Assembly: GCA_002440265.1 (NCBI GenBank)
Contig: DJSG01000018.1
Span: 1-7,853, forward strand
Reading direction: 5' to 3'
Origin: Bacteroidales bacterium UBA6340
GTDB lineage: Bacteria > Bacteroidota > Bacteroidia > Bacteroidales > Paludibacteraceae
DNA: 7,853 nt
Notes under the pieces: generated by a model
What the model saw: only the letters and a program-made list of their open reading frames with translations
Told to the model about the DNA's origin: nothing
Database searches by the model: none
Translations under genes and position numbers: made by a program
In this document: in pieces, positions 1-5,564 of the stretch
Layout: every line of letters begins with the position of its first letter
Numbering within the stretch: the first letter of the stretch is position 1

Positions 1-33
1 CTGCAGACGTAAGCAGCCCGTGTTCTTTGACAT
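1..33 (-). CDS. Possible 5' end of a further operon gene (partial)
   Basis: An ATG at 31-33 on the minus strand opens a frame of 11 codons, MSKNTGCLRLQ, that runs off the left edge without a stop. The frame lies 108 nt downstream of the lipoprotein gene in the same direction. ABC transporter ATPases often begin with a few polar residues followed by a beta strand such as LRLxNL, so this could be the ATPase partner of the FecCD permease two genes upstream. That is inference from 11 residues and from context only. No clear Shine-Dalgarno precedes the ATG, and the start could equally be chance. Confidence 0.25.
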   Translation of the reverse strand, partial: MSKNTGCLRLQ

Positions 34-141
34 ACTAATACTGCCCGTGAGGGTAGTGGAGGGAGCATATAGGTTCCCTCGGCAGAGACAAAGGTGTCTC
101 TGCAAAAAAATGGGGTGGGTCTGCTTCGTATAGGCAAGGAA
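34..141 (-). other. Intergenic region with two tandem hairpins
   Basis: This 108-nt gap follows the lipoprotein stop codon. It holds a perfect 9-bp hairpin (arms 82-90 and 95-103, 4-nt loop) and a 6-bp hairpin (arms 59-64 and 75-80, 10-nt loop). In the minus-strand transcript the run of seven U lies before the first hairpin, not after it, so neither looks like a classical intrinsic terminator. They could be 3' stabilising structures or an RNA processing site between genes of one operon. No TAnnTTTG promoter was found here. Confidence 0.5.
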
Positions 142-1236
142 TCAGCGGTCCCAATAGATGTAGCGCGTATTGCTGACCTGCTCGGATTCCGGTCCGACGA
201 TGAAAGACGGAGTCTGCTTGTCCCAATGTTGCAGTTCGCCATTGGTGGTGTCTTGTATGAAATGCTGCACCTGCTCCGCCCATAGCAGCCATTGGCGTAC
301 ATCACCACACTGCGGGATGGAGTCGGGGCTGACAAAGCGGTGGTACTGCGTTTCACGCCCGATGGTGTTGTTGTGAACGTCCATGAAATGGTCGGCGGGA
401 GCATTGACGTGGTAGTTCTCCCAGAATACATCCATGACAGTCCATGCTATCGCGGCATCTGTGTACGTGCGCAACAGCACATTGACATAGATATGCTTGA
501 AGGCATCACCGGGGCGACCGCTGTTGGTGGCATCGCCATAGTAATACTTCGCCACGTTCTCTGCACGTGTCTTGCTCTGTACTACGCGGTAGAAGATACG
601 CGGTCCGCGCCACAGCAGCAAGGATAGCAGGAGGTTCTCTTCCTCAATAGAAGATATGTGGAGGGTGTCGAACAACTGTCTGTCTGCCCATTCTTTGGCA
701 TTGGCAAGGTGCTGCAGACTGTCCCACAATGCCTGTTCTTGCGGGGTAAACTCCATGAGTACGGCTTCAGAGTCACTTGTAGAGTCGGGTATAGGAGAGT
801 AGTCTGCACTGCTTCCTGTAGCGGCTGCGTCTCCGAACTGCAATTCGGCGTGCATATTGTTGATGATACTGCTTTGCGAGGCGTACTGCTGCAACAGGTT
901 TTGGCATATCTGTTCTACCTTGCTGACATACCCCTTGTATGCGCGTTCAGGATAGAGAGCCAGCAACCGTTGCTCTAGATAGTTTCCCATAGTGACGGAG
1001 TCGGCGCGCAGTTGTTGTGCTTCGGGTGTGTGGTACTTGGCAGAGGTGCTGTCGTACAACGCTTCCCACTCGCTGCCCAGTACATACAATATCTCCGCGG
1101 GGAAGGTAGGTAGCGCGGTAGTGTCTGGGTTATGCTGCGGCTCTTGCGGGGTTGAGACAATCACTTGGCGCGTCTTGCACCCGGCACACATTGCCATAAG
1201 CAAAAGGGAGATGGCTATTTTCTGAGTATTATCCAT
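142..1236 (-). CDS. DUF6973-like lipoprotein of unknown function
   Basis: A 364-residue protein. Residues 1-20 form a short lipoprotein signal: n-region MDNTQK, hydrophobic core IAISLLLMAM, then CAGC with the lipid-acceptor Cys at 20. A mature protein anchored in the outer or inner membrane is expected. The middle (about 45-200) is helical and acidic, with a low-complexity Ser/Asp stretch near 140-157. The C-terminal part carries GDAFKHIYVN (243-252) and FMDVHNNTIGR (284-294). From memory this Asp/His and D-x-H-N-N-x-x-G-R pattern matches the DUF6973 group, whose biochemical role I do not know; the conserved His, Asp and Asn suggest a metal or catalytic site. The frame stays open for 131 more codons upstream, but I chose the ATG at 1234-1236 because it gives the signal peptide and only a 22-nt overlap with the permease. 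The overlap suggests translational coupling to the transporter. Confidence 0.8.
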   Translation of the reverse strand: MDNTQKIAISLLLMAMCAGCKTRQVIVSTPQEPQHNPDTTALPTFPAEILYVLGSEWEALYDSTSAKYHTPEAQQLRADSVTMGNYLEQRLLALYPERAYKGYVSKVEQICQNLLQQYASQSSIINNMHAELQFGDAAATGSSADYSPIPDSTSDSEAVLMEFTPQEQALWDSLQHLANAKEWADRQLFDTLHISSIEEENLLLSLLLWRGPRIFYRVVQSKTRAENVAKYYYGDATNSGRPGDAFKHIYVNVLLRTYTDAAIAWTVMDVFWENYHVNAPADHFMDVHNNTIGRETQYHRFVSPDSIPQCGDVRQWLLWAEQVQHFIQDTTNGELQHWDKQTPSFIVGPESEQVSNTRYIYWDR

Positions 1237-2189
1237 ATTATTATCGGGGCTCCGAAGAGCGCACTCATTGTTGATATAGGCAGCGGGTAGGTGCCTATGT
1301 TGCACAATGTATCGCATATCAGCAGCAGGTTTCCGCCTATCAGTGCCGAGGCGGGCAATGTCAGCCTGTGATTGGTAGAGCCTAACCACATACGGGCGAT
1401 ATGGGGAACAGCCACTCCGACAAAGGCAATGGGACCGCAAAAAGCAGTTACTCCACCGGCTAACAGTCCTGTAGCCGCCACTATCATCCAGCGGGTGCGG
1501 GAGATATTCACGCCTAATCCGCGGGCGTAGTCTTCGCCCAACAACAGCCCGTTCAACGGTTTCATCAGCAGTAGCGACACTGTCAGACCCGCTATCACAA
1601 TGCCTGCCATCACAGGCAACTGGCTCCATCCTACACCGCCAAGACTACCTAACGTCCATACAATAAACAGTTTGAGCGAATCAGGGTTGGCATAGTTCTG
1701 CATCAGATTGACCAATGCTCCCGCAATGCTGCCTATCATTATGCCTACTATAAGCAGGCTCACACTGCTCTTTACGCGCTTTGCCACTACCATCACCATC
1801 AGCAGGACGATAGTACTGCCAATGATGGCAGAGACTGCTATGCCCAATGTGCCTACGCTCGCCATACCTGCCAGCATAGTGGAACACATAGTCAGAAACG
1901 CCACTCCGATACTCGCTCCGCTGCTCACACCCAATATATAAGGTCCCGCCAGCGGATTGCGGAAAAGCGTCTGCATTATCAATCCTGCTACCGACAAGGC
2001 GGCACCTGCCAATAGTGCTGTGAGTGCCTTGGGCAGTCGCAGATTGAGGAATATCTGCCGCTCAACAGGTGACCAGTCGGTGCCTATAGAAAATGGTGAT
2101 ATCCATATAGAGCCACAGCAGGTATCCAACGCAAACAGCACCACCAATAGCACCGTCAGCACGATATATATGTATCGTTTTCCTTTCAT
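1215..2189 (-). CDS. FecCD/BtuC-family ABC transporter permease
   Basis: A 324-residue polytopic inner-membrane protein of the type II importer permease family, which moves iron-siderophores, haem or cobalamin with a periplasmic binding protein and a cytoplasmic ATPase. Family signatures are clear: RLPKALTALLAGAALSVAG (51-69) running into QTLFRNPLAGPYILGVSSGA (73-92); GEDYARGLGV (218-227), the loop before the coupling region; GPIAFVGVAVPHIAR (252-266), the coupling helix that contacts the ATPase; and the C-terminal LFGAPIIIWIIL (311-322). The length is normal. The ATG overlaps the aroC stop by 4 nt (ATGA), and the 3' end overlaps the next lipoprotein by 22 nt. No binding protein, TonB receptor or ATPase is present in the window, so the substrate cannot be told. 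No riboswitch can precede it, since it begins inside aroC. Confidence 0.95.
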   Translation of the reverse strand: MKGKRYIYIVLTVLLVVLFALDTCCGSIWISPFSIGTDWSPVERQIFLNLRLPKALTALLAGAALSVAGLIMQTLFRNPLAGPYILGVSSGASIGVAFLTMCSTMLAGMASVGTLGIAVSAIIGSTIVLLMVMVVAKRVKSSVSLLIVGIMIGSIAGALVNLMQNYANPDSLKLFIVWTLGSLGGVGWSQLPVMAGIVIAGLTVSLLLMKPLNGLLLGEDYARGLGVNISRTRWMIVAATGLLAGGVTAFCGPIAFVGVAVPHIARMWLGSTNHRLTLPASALIGGNLLLICDTLCNIGTYPLPISTMSALFGAPIIIWIILRK

Positions 2190-3163
2190 TTGTGCGTTGT
2201 GGATTGCATCATATCCTCCACTACCATAGCCGTCATGGCTTCCACCACAGGCACTGCCCGCACAGCCACACAGGCATCAAAGCGTCCTTTGCGGGGTTCT
2301 GAAGCAGGTAGAGCCGACAATGTCTTGGGTGTAGAGGGGGTAGGTTTGAACACACAGCGGAATACTATCGGACCGCTATCGCTGATGCCGCCTGCTATGC
2401 CACCGGTTTGCAGTCTCACAGGAGCGTCCGAGGCGAACATCTCACTACCCCTCAATGCCACTCCTTCAAAGCCCGAGCCATACTCAAAGCCCTTGCAGGC
2501 GTTGATACTCATCATGGCATACGCCAGATGGCTTTGCAACTTGTCAAATATGGGTTCGCCCACTCCCGCAGGCAGACCCGTGATGGTACATTCCACAATG
2601 CCGCCTATGCTGTCCCCATCCTGTTGCACCTCGCGGATATAGTCCGCAAAACGTGTTGTATCTGTCTCGTTGCCCACCTGCACCAATGCGGCGTGTATCT
2701 CTATACCGCGTTGCAAAAGCAACTGTTGTGCCAATGTTCCCGCTACCACTCTGCCTGCCGTCTCGCGGGCAGAGGCACGTCCTCCCCCACGCCAGTCGCG
2801 TATGCCGTACTTGGCTTGGTAGGTGTAGTCGGCATGCCCGATACGGTAGTTGTGGCGCAGCCAGTTGTAGTCCTCGGAACGGGCATCGGCATTACGGATA
2901 AGAAACGCGACAGGTGTGCCCAACGTAACCCCGTCCATCACACCGCTCAGCCATTCCACTTCGTCTGCTTCGCGGGCAGCGCGAGGTGATACGCCTGCTT
3001 CCCTTTCGTTGCTTTTGCGTCCTGCTCGCCTGTCTAATGCGCTGCGTATGAGCGACATATCGATATGTACTCCTGCAGGTACACCATCAATAACACCCCC
3101 TATGGCGTGCCCGTGAGACTCGCCAAAGGAGGTGAATACAAAGTGATTGCCTAAGGAGTTCAT
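2186..3163 (-). CDS. aroC: Chorismate synthase
   Basis: Catalyses the last step of the shikimate pathway, 5-enolpyruvylshikimate-3-phosphate to chorismate, using reduced FMN; chorismate feeds aromatic amino acid, folate and quinone synthesis. The protein has 325 residues. It shows signature 1, GESHGHAIGGVIDGVPAG (14-31, with the conserved His17), the RIGHADYTY segment (107-115, with the second conserved His110), GGRASARETAGRVVAG (127-142), GGIAGGISDS (254-263) and the C-terminal RFDACVAVRAVPVVEAM (294-310). It is about 30 residues shorter than the usual 350-390. The shortening lies between KPTPS and the last signature, where residues 275-293 replace a longer segment. The common SNG and RHDPC motifs read SDS and RFDAC. 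The start has a good Shine-Dalgarno (AGGAG) that overlaps the serS stop. Both catalytic His are present, so I expect activity. Confidence 0.96.
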   Translation of the reverse strand: MNSLGNHFVFTSFGESHGHAIGGVIDGVPAGVHIDMSLIRSALDRRAGRKSNEREAGVSPRAAREADEVEWLSGVMDGVTLGTPVAFLIRNADARSEDYNWLRHNYRIGHADYTYQAKYGIRDWRGGGRASARETAGRVVAGTLAQQLLLQRGIEIHAALVQVGNETDTTRFADYIREVQQDGDSIGGIVECTITGLPAGVGEPIFDKLQSHLAYAMMSINACKGFEYGSGFEGVALRGSEMFASDAPVRLQTGGIAGGISDSGPIVFRCVFKPTPSTPKTLSALPASEPRKGRFDACVAVRAVPVVEAMTAMVVEDMMQSTTHK

Positions 3164-3172
3164 AGTCTCCTA
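3164..3172 (-). promoter_or_regulatory. Ribosome binding site of aroC inside the serS stop
   Basis: On the minus strand the serS stop TAG is followed by GAGACT and the aroC ATG. The string AGGAG straddles the stop codon and lies 3-4 nt before the ATG, close but usable. A true Shine-Dalgarno is uncommon in this window, so this site suggests re-initiation by ribosomes finishing serS. Confidence 0.6.
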
Positions 3173-4537
3173 TCGAATCATATCGCAGCCCATGTAGGGT
3201 TGCAGGGCTGCAGGGATACGGATACCCTCTTCCGTCTGGTTGTTCTCCAAAAGGGCGGCTACGATACGCGGCAGGGCAAGAGCCGAGCCGTTGAGCGTAT
3301 GGCAAAGGGTGACTTTCTTGTCCTCTGCACGGCGGTAACGGCAATGGAGACGGTTCGCCTGATAGGTGTCAAAGTTAGACGTAGAAGATACCTCCAACCA
3401 ACGGTGCTGCGCCTCGGAGTACACCTCAAAGTCGTAGCAGAGTGCCGCCGTAAAACTGATGTCCCCGCCACAGAGACGGAGAATACGGTAGGGCAGTTCG
3501 AGTTTCTTGAGCAAACCTTCTACGTGGTCAAGCATCTCCTGATGTGAGATAGCCGAATGCTCGGGCGTGTCGATACGCACAATCTCAATCTTGCTGAACT
3601 CGTGAAGACGGTTCAAGCCGCGGACGTCTTTGCCATAGGAACCTGCTTCGCGGCGGAAGCACTCGGTGTAGGCGCAGTTCTTGATGGGCAGTTGGCTCTC
3701 ATCGAGTATCTCATCGCGGTAGAGGTTGGTGACAGGCACTTCGGCTGTGGGTATGAGGTAGAGGTCGTCCACTTCGCAGTGGTACATCTGCCCCTCTTTG
3801 TCAGGCAGTTGCCCTGTGCCGTAGCCGCTGGCTGCATTCACCACCGTAGGGGGCATGATTTCGGTATAGCCCGCCTTGGCAGCCTCCGCGAGGAAGAAAT
3901 TGATGAGGGCGCGTTGCAGGCGTGCACCCTGACCTATATATACGGGGAAGCCTGCGCCCGAGATTTTGACACCCAAATCGAAGTCGATGAGGTTGTACTT
4001 CTTTGCCAGTTCCCAGTGTGGCAGTTTCTCGCTGTCGGCAATACGCTGTTGCGCGATAGCCTCGTCGGCATCGGCAGGCCAGTCGCGGAGTGCCACGGGC
4101 CTACCCGCAGCCAAGGAGTCGATAACGGCTTGGTTAGGCCAGTTGCCCATCTTGACAGCGAGGTTGTCTTCCGCGCCGTTGCCTTCGGGGACGATGTCGT
4201 AAGGCACATTGGGGATAGTGAGGAGCAGATTGGTGAGGGATGTTTCCGCTTCAGCCATCTCGTGGTCGTAGGTGGCAATGTCCTGTTTGAGGGTGCCGGT
4301 CTGCGCCTTGGCGGCGTCCGCTTCCTCACGCTTGCCCTGTGCCATAAGGGCTCCGATGGACTTGGATATCTTGTTCATCTCTGCCGCAGCAGCGTCTTTC
4401 TTCTGTTGGGCAGTCTTGCGGGTGGTGTCAAGAGCAATGGCTTGCTCTATCGCCTCGCGGGCTCCCGCAAAGTGCTTCTTTTCGAGGCCGGCAATGATAT
4501 GCTCGCGGTCGTCGTAGATTTGTTTGAGGGTCAACAT
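3170..4537 (-). CDS. serS: Seryl-tRNA synthetase
   Basis: Cytoplasmic class II synthetase that charges tRNA-Ser (and tRNA-Sec where present) with serine. The protein has 455 residues. Residues 1-110 form the N-terminal domain with a long antiparallel coiled coil, rich in Ala, Lys and Glu at about 26-105, which grips the long variable arm of tRNA-Ser. The catalytic domain has TAEVPVTN (264-271, serine pocket), motif 2 FRREAGSYGKDVRG (294-307) with LNRLHEF, EVSSTSNFDTYQANR (382-396) and motif 3 NGSALALPR (416-424). It is about 30 residues longer than the common 420-430. The extra residues are between the coiled coil and PHWELAKKY, at about 133-170. The gene follows rplU-rpmA, an order familiar in Bacteroidales, but a terminator separates it from them. 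The ATG at 4535-4537 gives the canonical MLTLKQI start. Confidence 0.97.
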   Translation of the reverse strand: MLTLKQIYDDREHIIAGLEKKHFAGAREAIEQAIALDTTRKTAQQKKDAAAAEMNKISKSIGALMAQGKREEADAAKAQTGTLKQDIATYDHEMAEAETSLTNLLLTIPNVPYDIVPEGNGAEDNLAVKMGNWPNQAVIDSLAAGRPVALRDWPADADEAIAQQRIADSEKLPHWELAKKYNLIDFDLGVKISGAGFPVYIGQGARLQRALINFFLAEAAKAGYTEIMPPTVVNAASGYGTGQLPDKEGQMYHCEVDDLYLIPTAEVPVTNLYRDEILDESQLPIKNCAYTECFRREAGSYGKDVRGLNRLHEFSKIEIVRIDTPEHSAISHQEMLDHVEGLLKKLELPYRILRLCGGDISFTAALCYDFEVYSEAQHRWLEVSSTSNFDTYQANRLHCRYRRAEDKKVTLCHTLNGSALALPRIVAALLENNQTEEGIRIPAALQPYMGCDMIR

Positions 4538-4546
4538 AATACTTCG

Positions 4547-4574
4547 AGTAATAAGTAATAGTTAATAGTTAATA
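4547..4574. repeat. AT-rich 7-bp tandem repeat upstream of serS
   Basis: Four consecutive 7-bp units read AGTAATA, AGTAATA, GTTAATA and GTTAATA on the plus strand. They lie between the rpmA terminator hairpin and the serS ATG, ending about 10 nt before the start codon. The tract is therefore most or all of the serS 5' untranslated region. It may give an unstructured, A/U-rich ribosome landing site, which suits translation in Bacteroidota, where Shine-Dalgarno sequences are rare. I found no TAnnTTTG promoter between the terminator and serS. Confidence 0.75.
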
Positions 4575-4582
4575 ACAACAAT

Positions 4583-4620
4583 TCTCCCACCGAAGAAGCC
4601 GAAGCCCTTTCGGTAGGAGA
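4583..4620 (-). terminator. UUCG-capped terminator hairpin after rpmA
   Basis: On the minus strand the 38 nt fold into a 17-bp stem around a UUCG tetraloop. The stem has one A-C mismatch and three G-U pairs. It lies 25 nt past the rpmA stop. It is followed by AATTGTTGTTATT, which is U-rich but not an unbroken U run. It most likely ends the rplU-rpmA transcript, with some read-through into serS possible. Confidence 0.75.
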
Positions 4621-4645
4621 ACGTAGTATGTATTCTCGCCGCCGA

Positions 4646-4909
4646 TTAAGCCTCAGCAATCGGCTGGATTGAGACGTAGGATTTGTTGTTGCGTTTGCGG
4701 GTGAACGTAACGACACCGTCTACCAATGCGTAGAGCGTGTGGTCGCTACCCATGCCCATATTCTCGCCGGGGTTATGTACGGTACCGCGCTGACGAACAA
4801 TGATGTTGCCTGCTTTTGCAAATTGACCACCCCAGATTTTAACGCCTAATCGTTTGCTTTCTGATTCACGGCCGTTCTTGGAACTACCGACACCTTTCTT
4901 ATGTGCCAT
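4646..4909 (-). CDS. rpmA: 50S ribosomal protein L27
   Basis: Large-subunit protein whose N-terminal tail reaches the peptidyl transferase centre and helps to place the tRNA acceptor ends. The full 87-residue protein begins MAHKKGVGSSKNGRESESKR and contains GGQFAKAGNIIVRQRGT (27-43) and the GxxxGMGSDHTLYAL region (48-62), all diagnostic. It has no cleavable N-terminal extension like that of Firmicutes. It lies 36 nt after rplU and has a clear purine-rich site, AAGGAAAAG, about 5-12 nt before its ATG, one of the few good ribosome binding sites here. It should be co-transcribed with rplU and end at the hairpin 4583-4620. Confidence 0.98.
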   Translation of the reverse strand: MAHKKGVGSSKNGRESESKRLGVKIWGGQFAKAGNIIVRQRGTVHNPGENMGMGSDHTLYALVDGVVTFTRKRNNKSYVSIQPIAEA

Positions 4910-4945
4910 AATCTTTTCCTTTCTTCTACTTTAGTTGGTTAGACA

Positions 4946-5263
4946 TTAAGCCAATACAATCTCCTTAACAACAAGGTTCGTAAGGTCTTGACGATGGCCG
5001 TTGAGTTTGCGATAGCCTTTGCGGCGTTTCTTGTGGAAGACGAGAATCTTCTCGCCACGGCACTCGTTGTCAAGCACCTCGCAAACCACCTTTGCCCCTG
5101 CTACTACGGGAGCACCTACTTTGATTTCGCCGTCGTTGTCCACGAGCAGCACTTTGTCGAACGTTACCGTTGCGCCCTTCTCGGCGTCCATGCGGTTAAC
5201 GAACAGTTTCTTGCCGGCTTCTACTCTGTACTGGAAGCCCTGCATTTCTACAATTGCGTACAT
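4946..5263 (-). CDS. rplU: 50S ribosomal protein L21
   Basis: Large-subunit protein that binds 23S rRNA. The 105-residue protein begins MYAIVEMQGFQYRVEAGKK and ends with the basic RNA-binding signature KKRRKGYRKLNGHRQDLTNL (79-98). A GTG codon two codons upstream (5267-5269) could add two residues, but I chose the ATG at 5261-5263 because MYAIVE is the conserved start and gives the family's usual length. It is the first gene of the rplU-rpmA unit, behind a strong promoter at 5417-5448 and an unusually long leader of about 150 nt, which suggests feedback control of the ribosomal protein operon. Confidence 0.98.
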   Translation of the reverse strand: MYAIVEMQGFQYRVEAGKKLFVNRMDAEKGATVTFDKVLLVDNDGEIKVGAPVVAGAKVVCEVLDNECRGEKILVFHKKRRKGYRKLNGHRQDLTNLVVKEIVLA

Positions 5264-5412
5264 TATCACAATGGTTTAATTATTCACTCGGTCGGGCGAG
5301 GTGCTGAGTCCTCGACGTTGGCACGCCCTGTCTTCAAAGCCTTTGCAGGCGTATGGACAAGCGTCATCCGTCCCCTCAGCAGTGCTTCTTTGGAGCCCGT
5401 TAGCCGAAAAAG
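5264..5412 (-). promoter_or_regulatory. Structured 5' leader of rplU-rpmA, candidate L21 autoregulatory RNA
   Basis: The promoter at 5417-5448 implies a 5' untranslated region of about 150 nt. On the minus strand I see: a 4-bp hairpin GGAC/GTCC (5370-5373 with 5355-5358); GCCT/AGGC closed by a GCAA (GNRA) tetraloop (5339-5350); and a 5-bp hairpin CGAGG/CCTCG (5310-5314 with 5297-5301). The 8-nt loop of the last hairpin contains CTCAGCA (5302-5308), exactly complementary to TGCTGAG at 5375-5381, so a long-range pseudoknot can form. ACGCC (5348-5352) can also pair with GGCGT (5323-5327), which would break the GNRA hairpin, so two states are possible. Ribosomal protein leaders that bind their own product are well known, including an L21 leader in Firmicutes; whether this one is related is unknown. 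Confidence 0.5.
5284..5367 (-). CDS. Possible 27-codon upstream ORF in the rplU leader
   Basis: ATG at 5365-5367 opens a short frame (MTLVHTPAKALKTGRANVED, then seven more residues) ending in TGA at 5284-5286, 20 nt before the rplU ATG. GAGGGG lies about 4 nt upstream of the ATG and could serve as a ribosome binding site. The frame covers all the helices of the leader except the distal pseudoknot strand, so its translation would melt the fold. It may be chance; no peptide family is recognised. Confidence 0.2.
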   Translation of the reverse strand: MTLVHTPAKALKTGRANVEDSAPRPTE

Positions 5413-5416
5413 CGTG

Positions 5417-5448
5417 CAAAGGTACAACTATTTTGCGAGGTGCGCAAA
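5417..5448 (-). promoter_or_regulatory. Bacteroidota-type promoter of rplU-rpmA
   Basis: On the minus strand the -33 box TTTG (5445-5448) is followed by exactly 20 nt and the -7 box TACCTTTG (5417-5424). This fits the established TTTG / TAnnTTTG promoter used by the primary sigma factor of Bacteroidota. Transcription should start near 5410, giving a long leader. The -33 box is embedded in ATTTGCG, also seen in the two other promoters of the window. Confidence 0.85.
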
Positions 5449-5561
5449 TATATGTGCGTTTTTTTCTACTGTCACTGGCGCAGGGGTGAATTTGCAGAGG
5501 TAATTTGCATGCCCGTCGCCGACATGCAATTCATAATTCATCATTCATCATTCATTCATAA
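5425..5561. other. Intergenic region between rplU promoter and esterase
   Basis: Besides the promoter upstream sequence this stretch contains a run of seven T (plus strand, about 5459-5465) and the inverted repeat at 5505-5529. Neither strand has a convincing gene or a further TAnnTTTG promoter. Confidence 0.5.
5505..5529 (-). terminator. Inverted repeat after the esterase gene, possible terminator
   Basis: Perfect 7-bp arms TTGCATG (5505-5511) and CATGCAA (5523-5529) enclose 11 nt, with two further possible pairs inside (one of them G-U). It begins about 33 nt beyond the esterase stop. No U run follows on either strand, so termination without a helper factor is doubtful. It could instead protect the 3' end of the messenger. 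Confidence 0.4.
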
Positions 5562-5564
5562 TTA
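5528..5564. repeat. AT-rich ATTCAT tandem repeat at the esterase stop
   Basis: A degenerate tandem array built from ATTCAT/AATTCAT/CATTCAT units (plus-strand reading), about six units in 37 nt. It begins exactly with the esterase stop codon, whose TAA forms one end of the array, and runs to the inverted repeat. Similar short ATTCAT-type tracts are, from memory, common between Bacteroidales genes; their function is not known to me. Confidence 0.75.

Noticed and set aside
82..110. Hairpin plus seven A as a terminator
   Set aside because: In the minus-strand transcript the U run comes before the hairpin; on the plus strand A residues follow it and no gene ends there.
1237..1629. 131-codon upstream extension of the lipoprotein frame
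   Set aside because: It lies in another frame of the clear FecCD permease and would place the lipoprotein signal inside the protein.
3557..4558. Plus-strand frame of 333 codons opposite serS
   Set aside because: Shadow of serS, with no recognisable domain or promoter.
5264..5269. GTG start adding two residues to L21
   Set aside because: MYAIVE is the conserved N-terminus and gives the usual 105 residues.
5441..5466. Weak 5-bp hairpin followed by T7 as a plus-strand terminator
   Set aside because: The stem is short with a G-U pair, overlaps the rplU promoter, and no plus-strand gene lies upstream.
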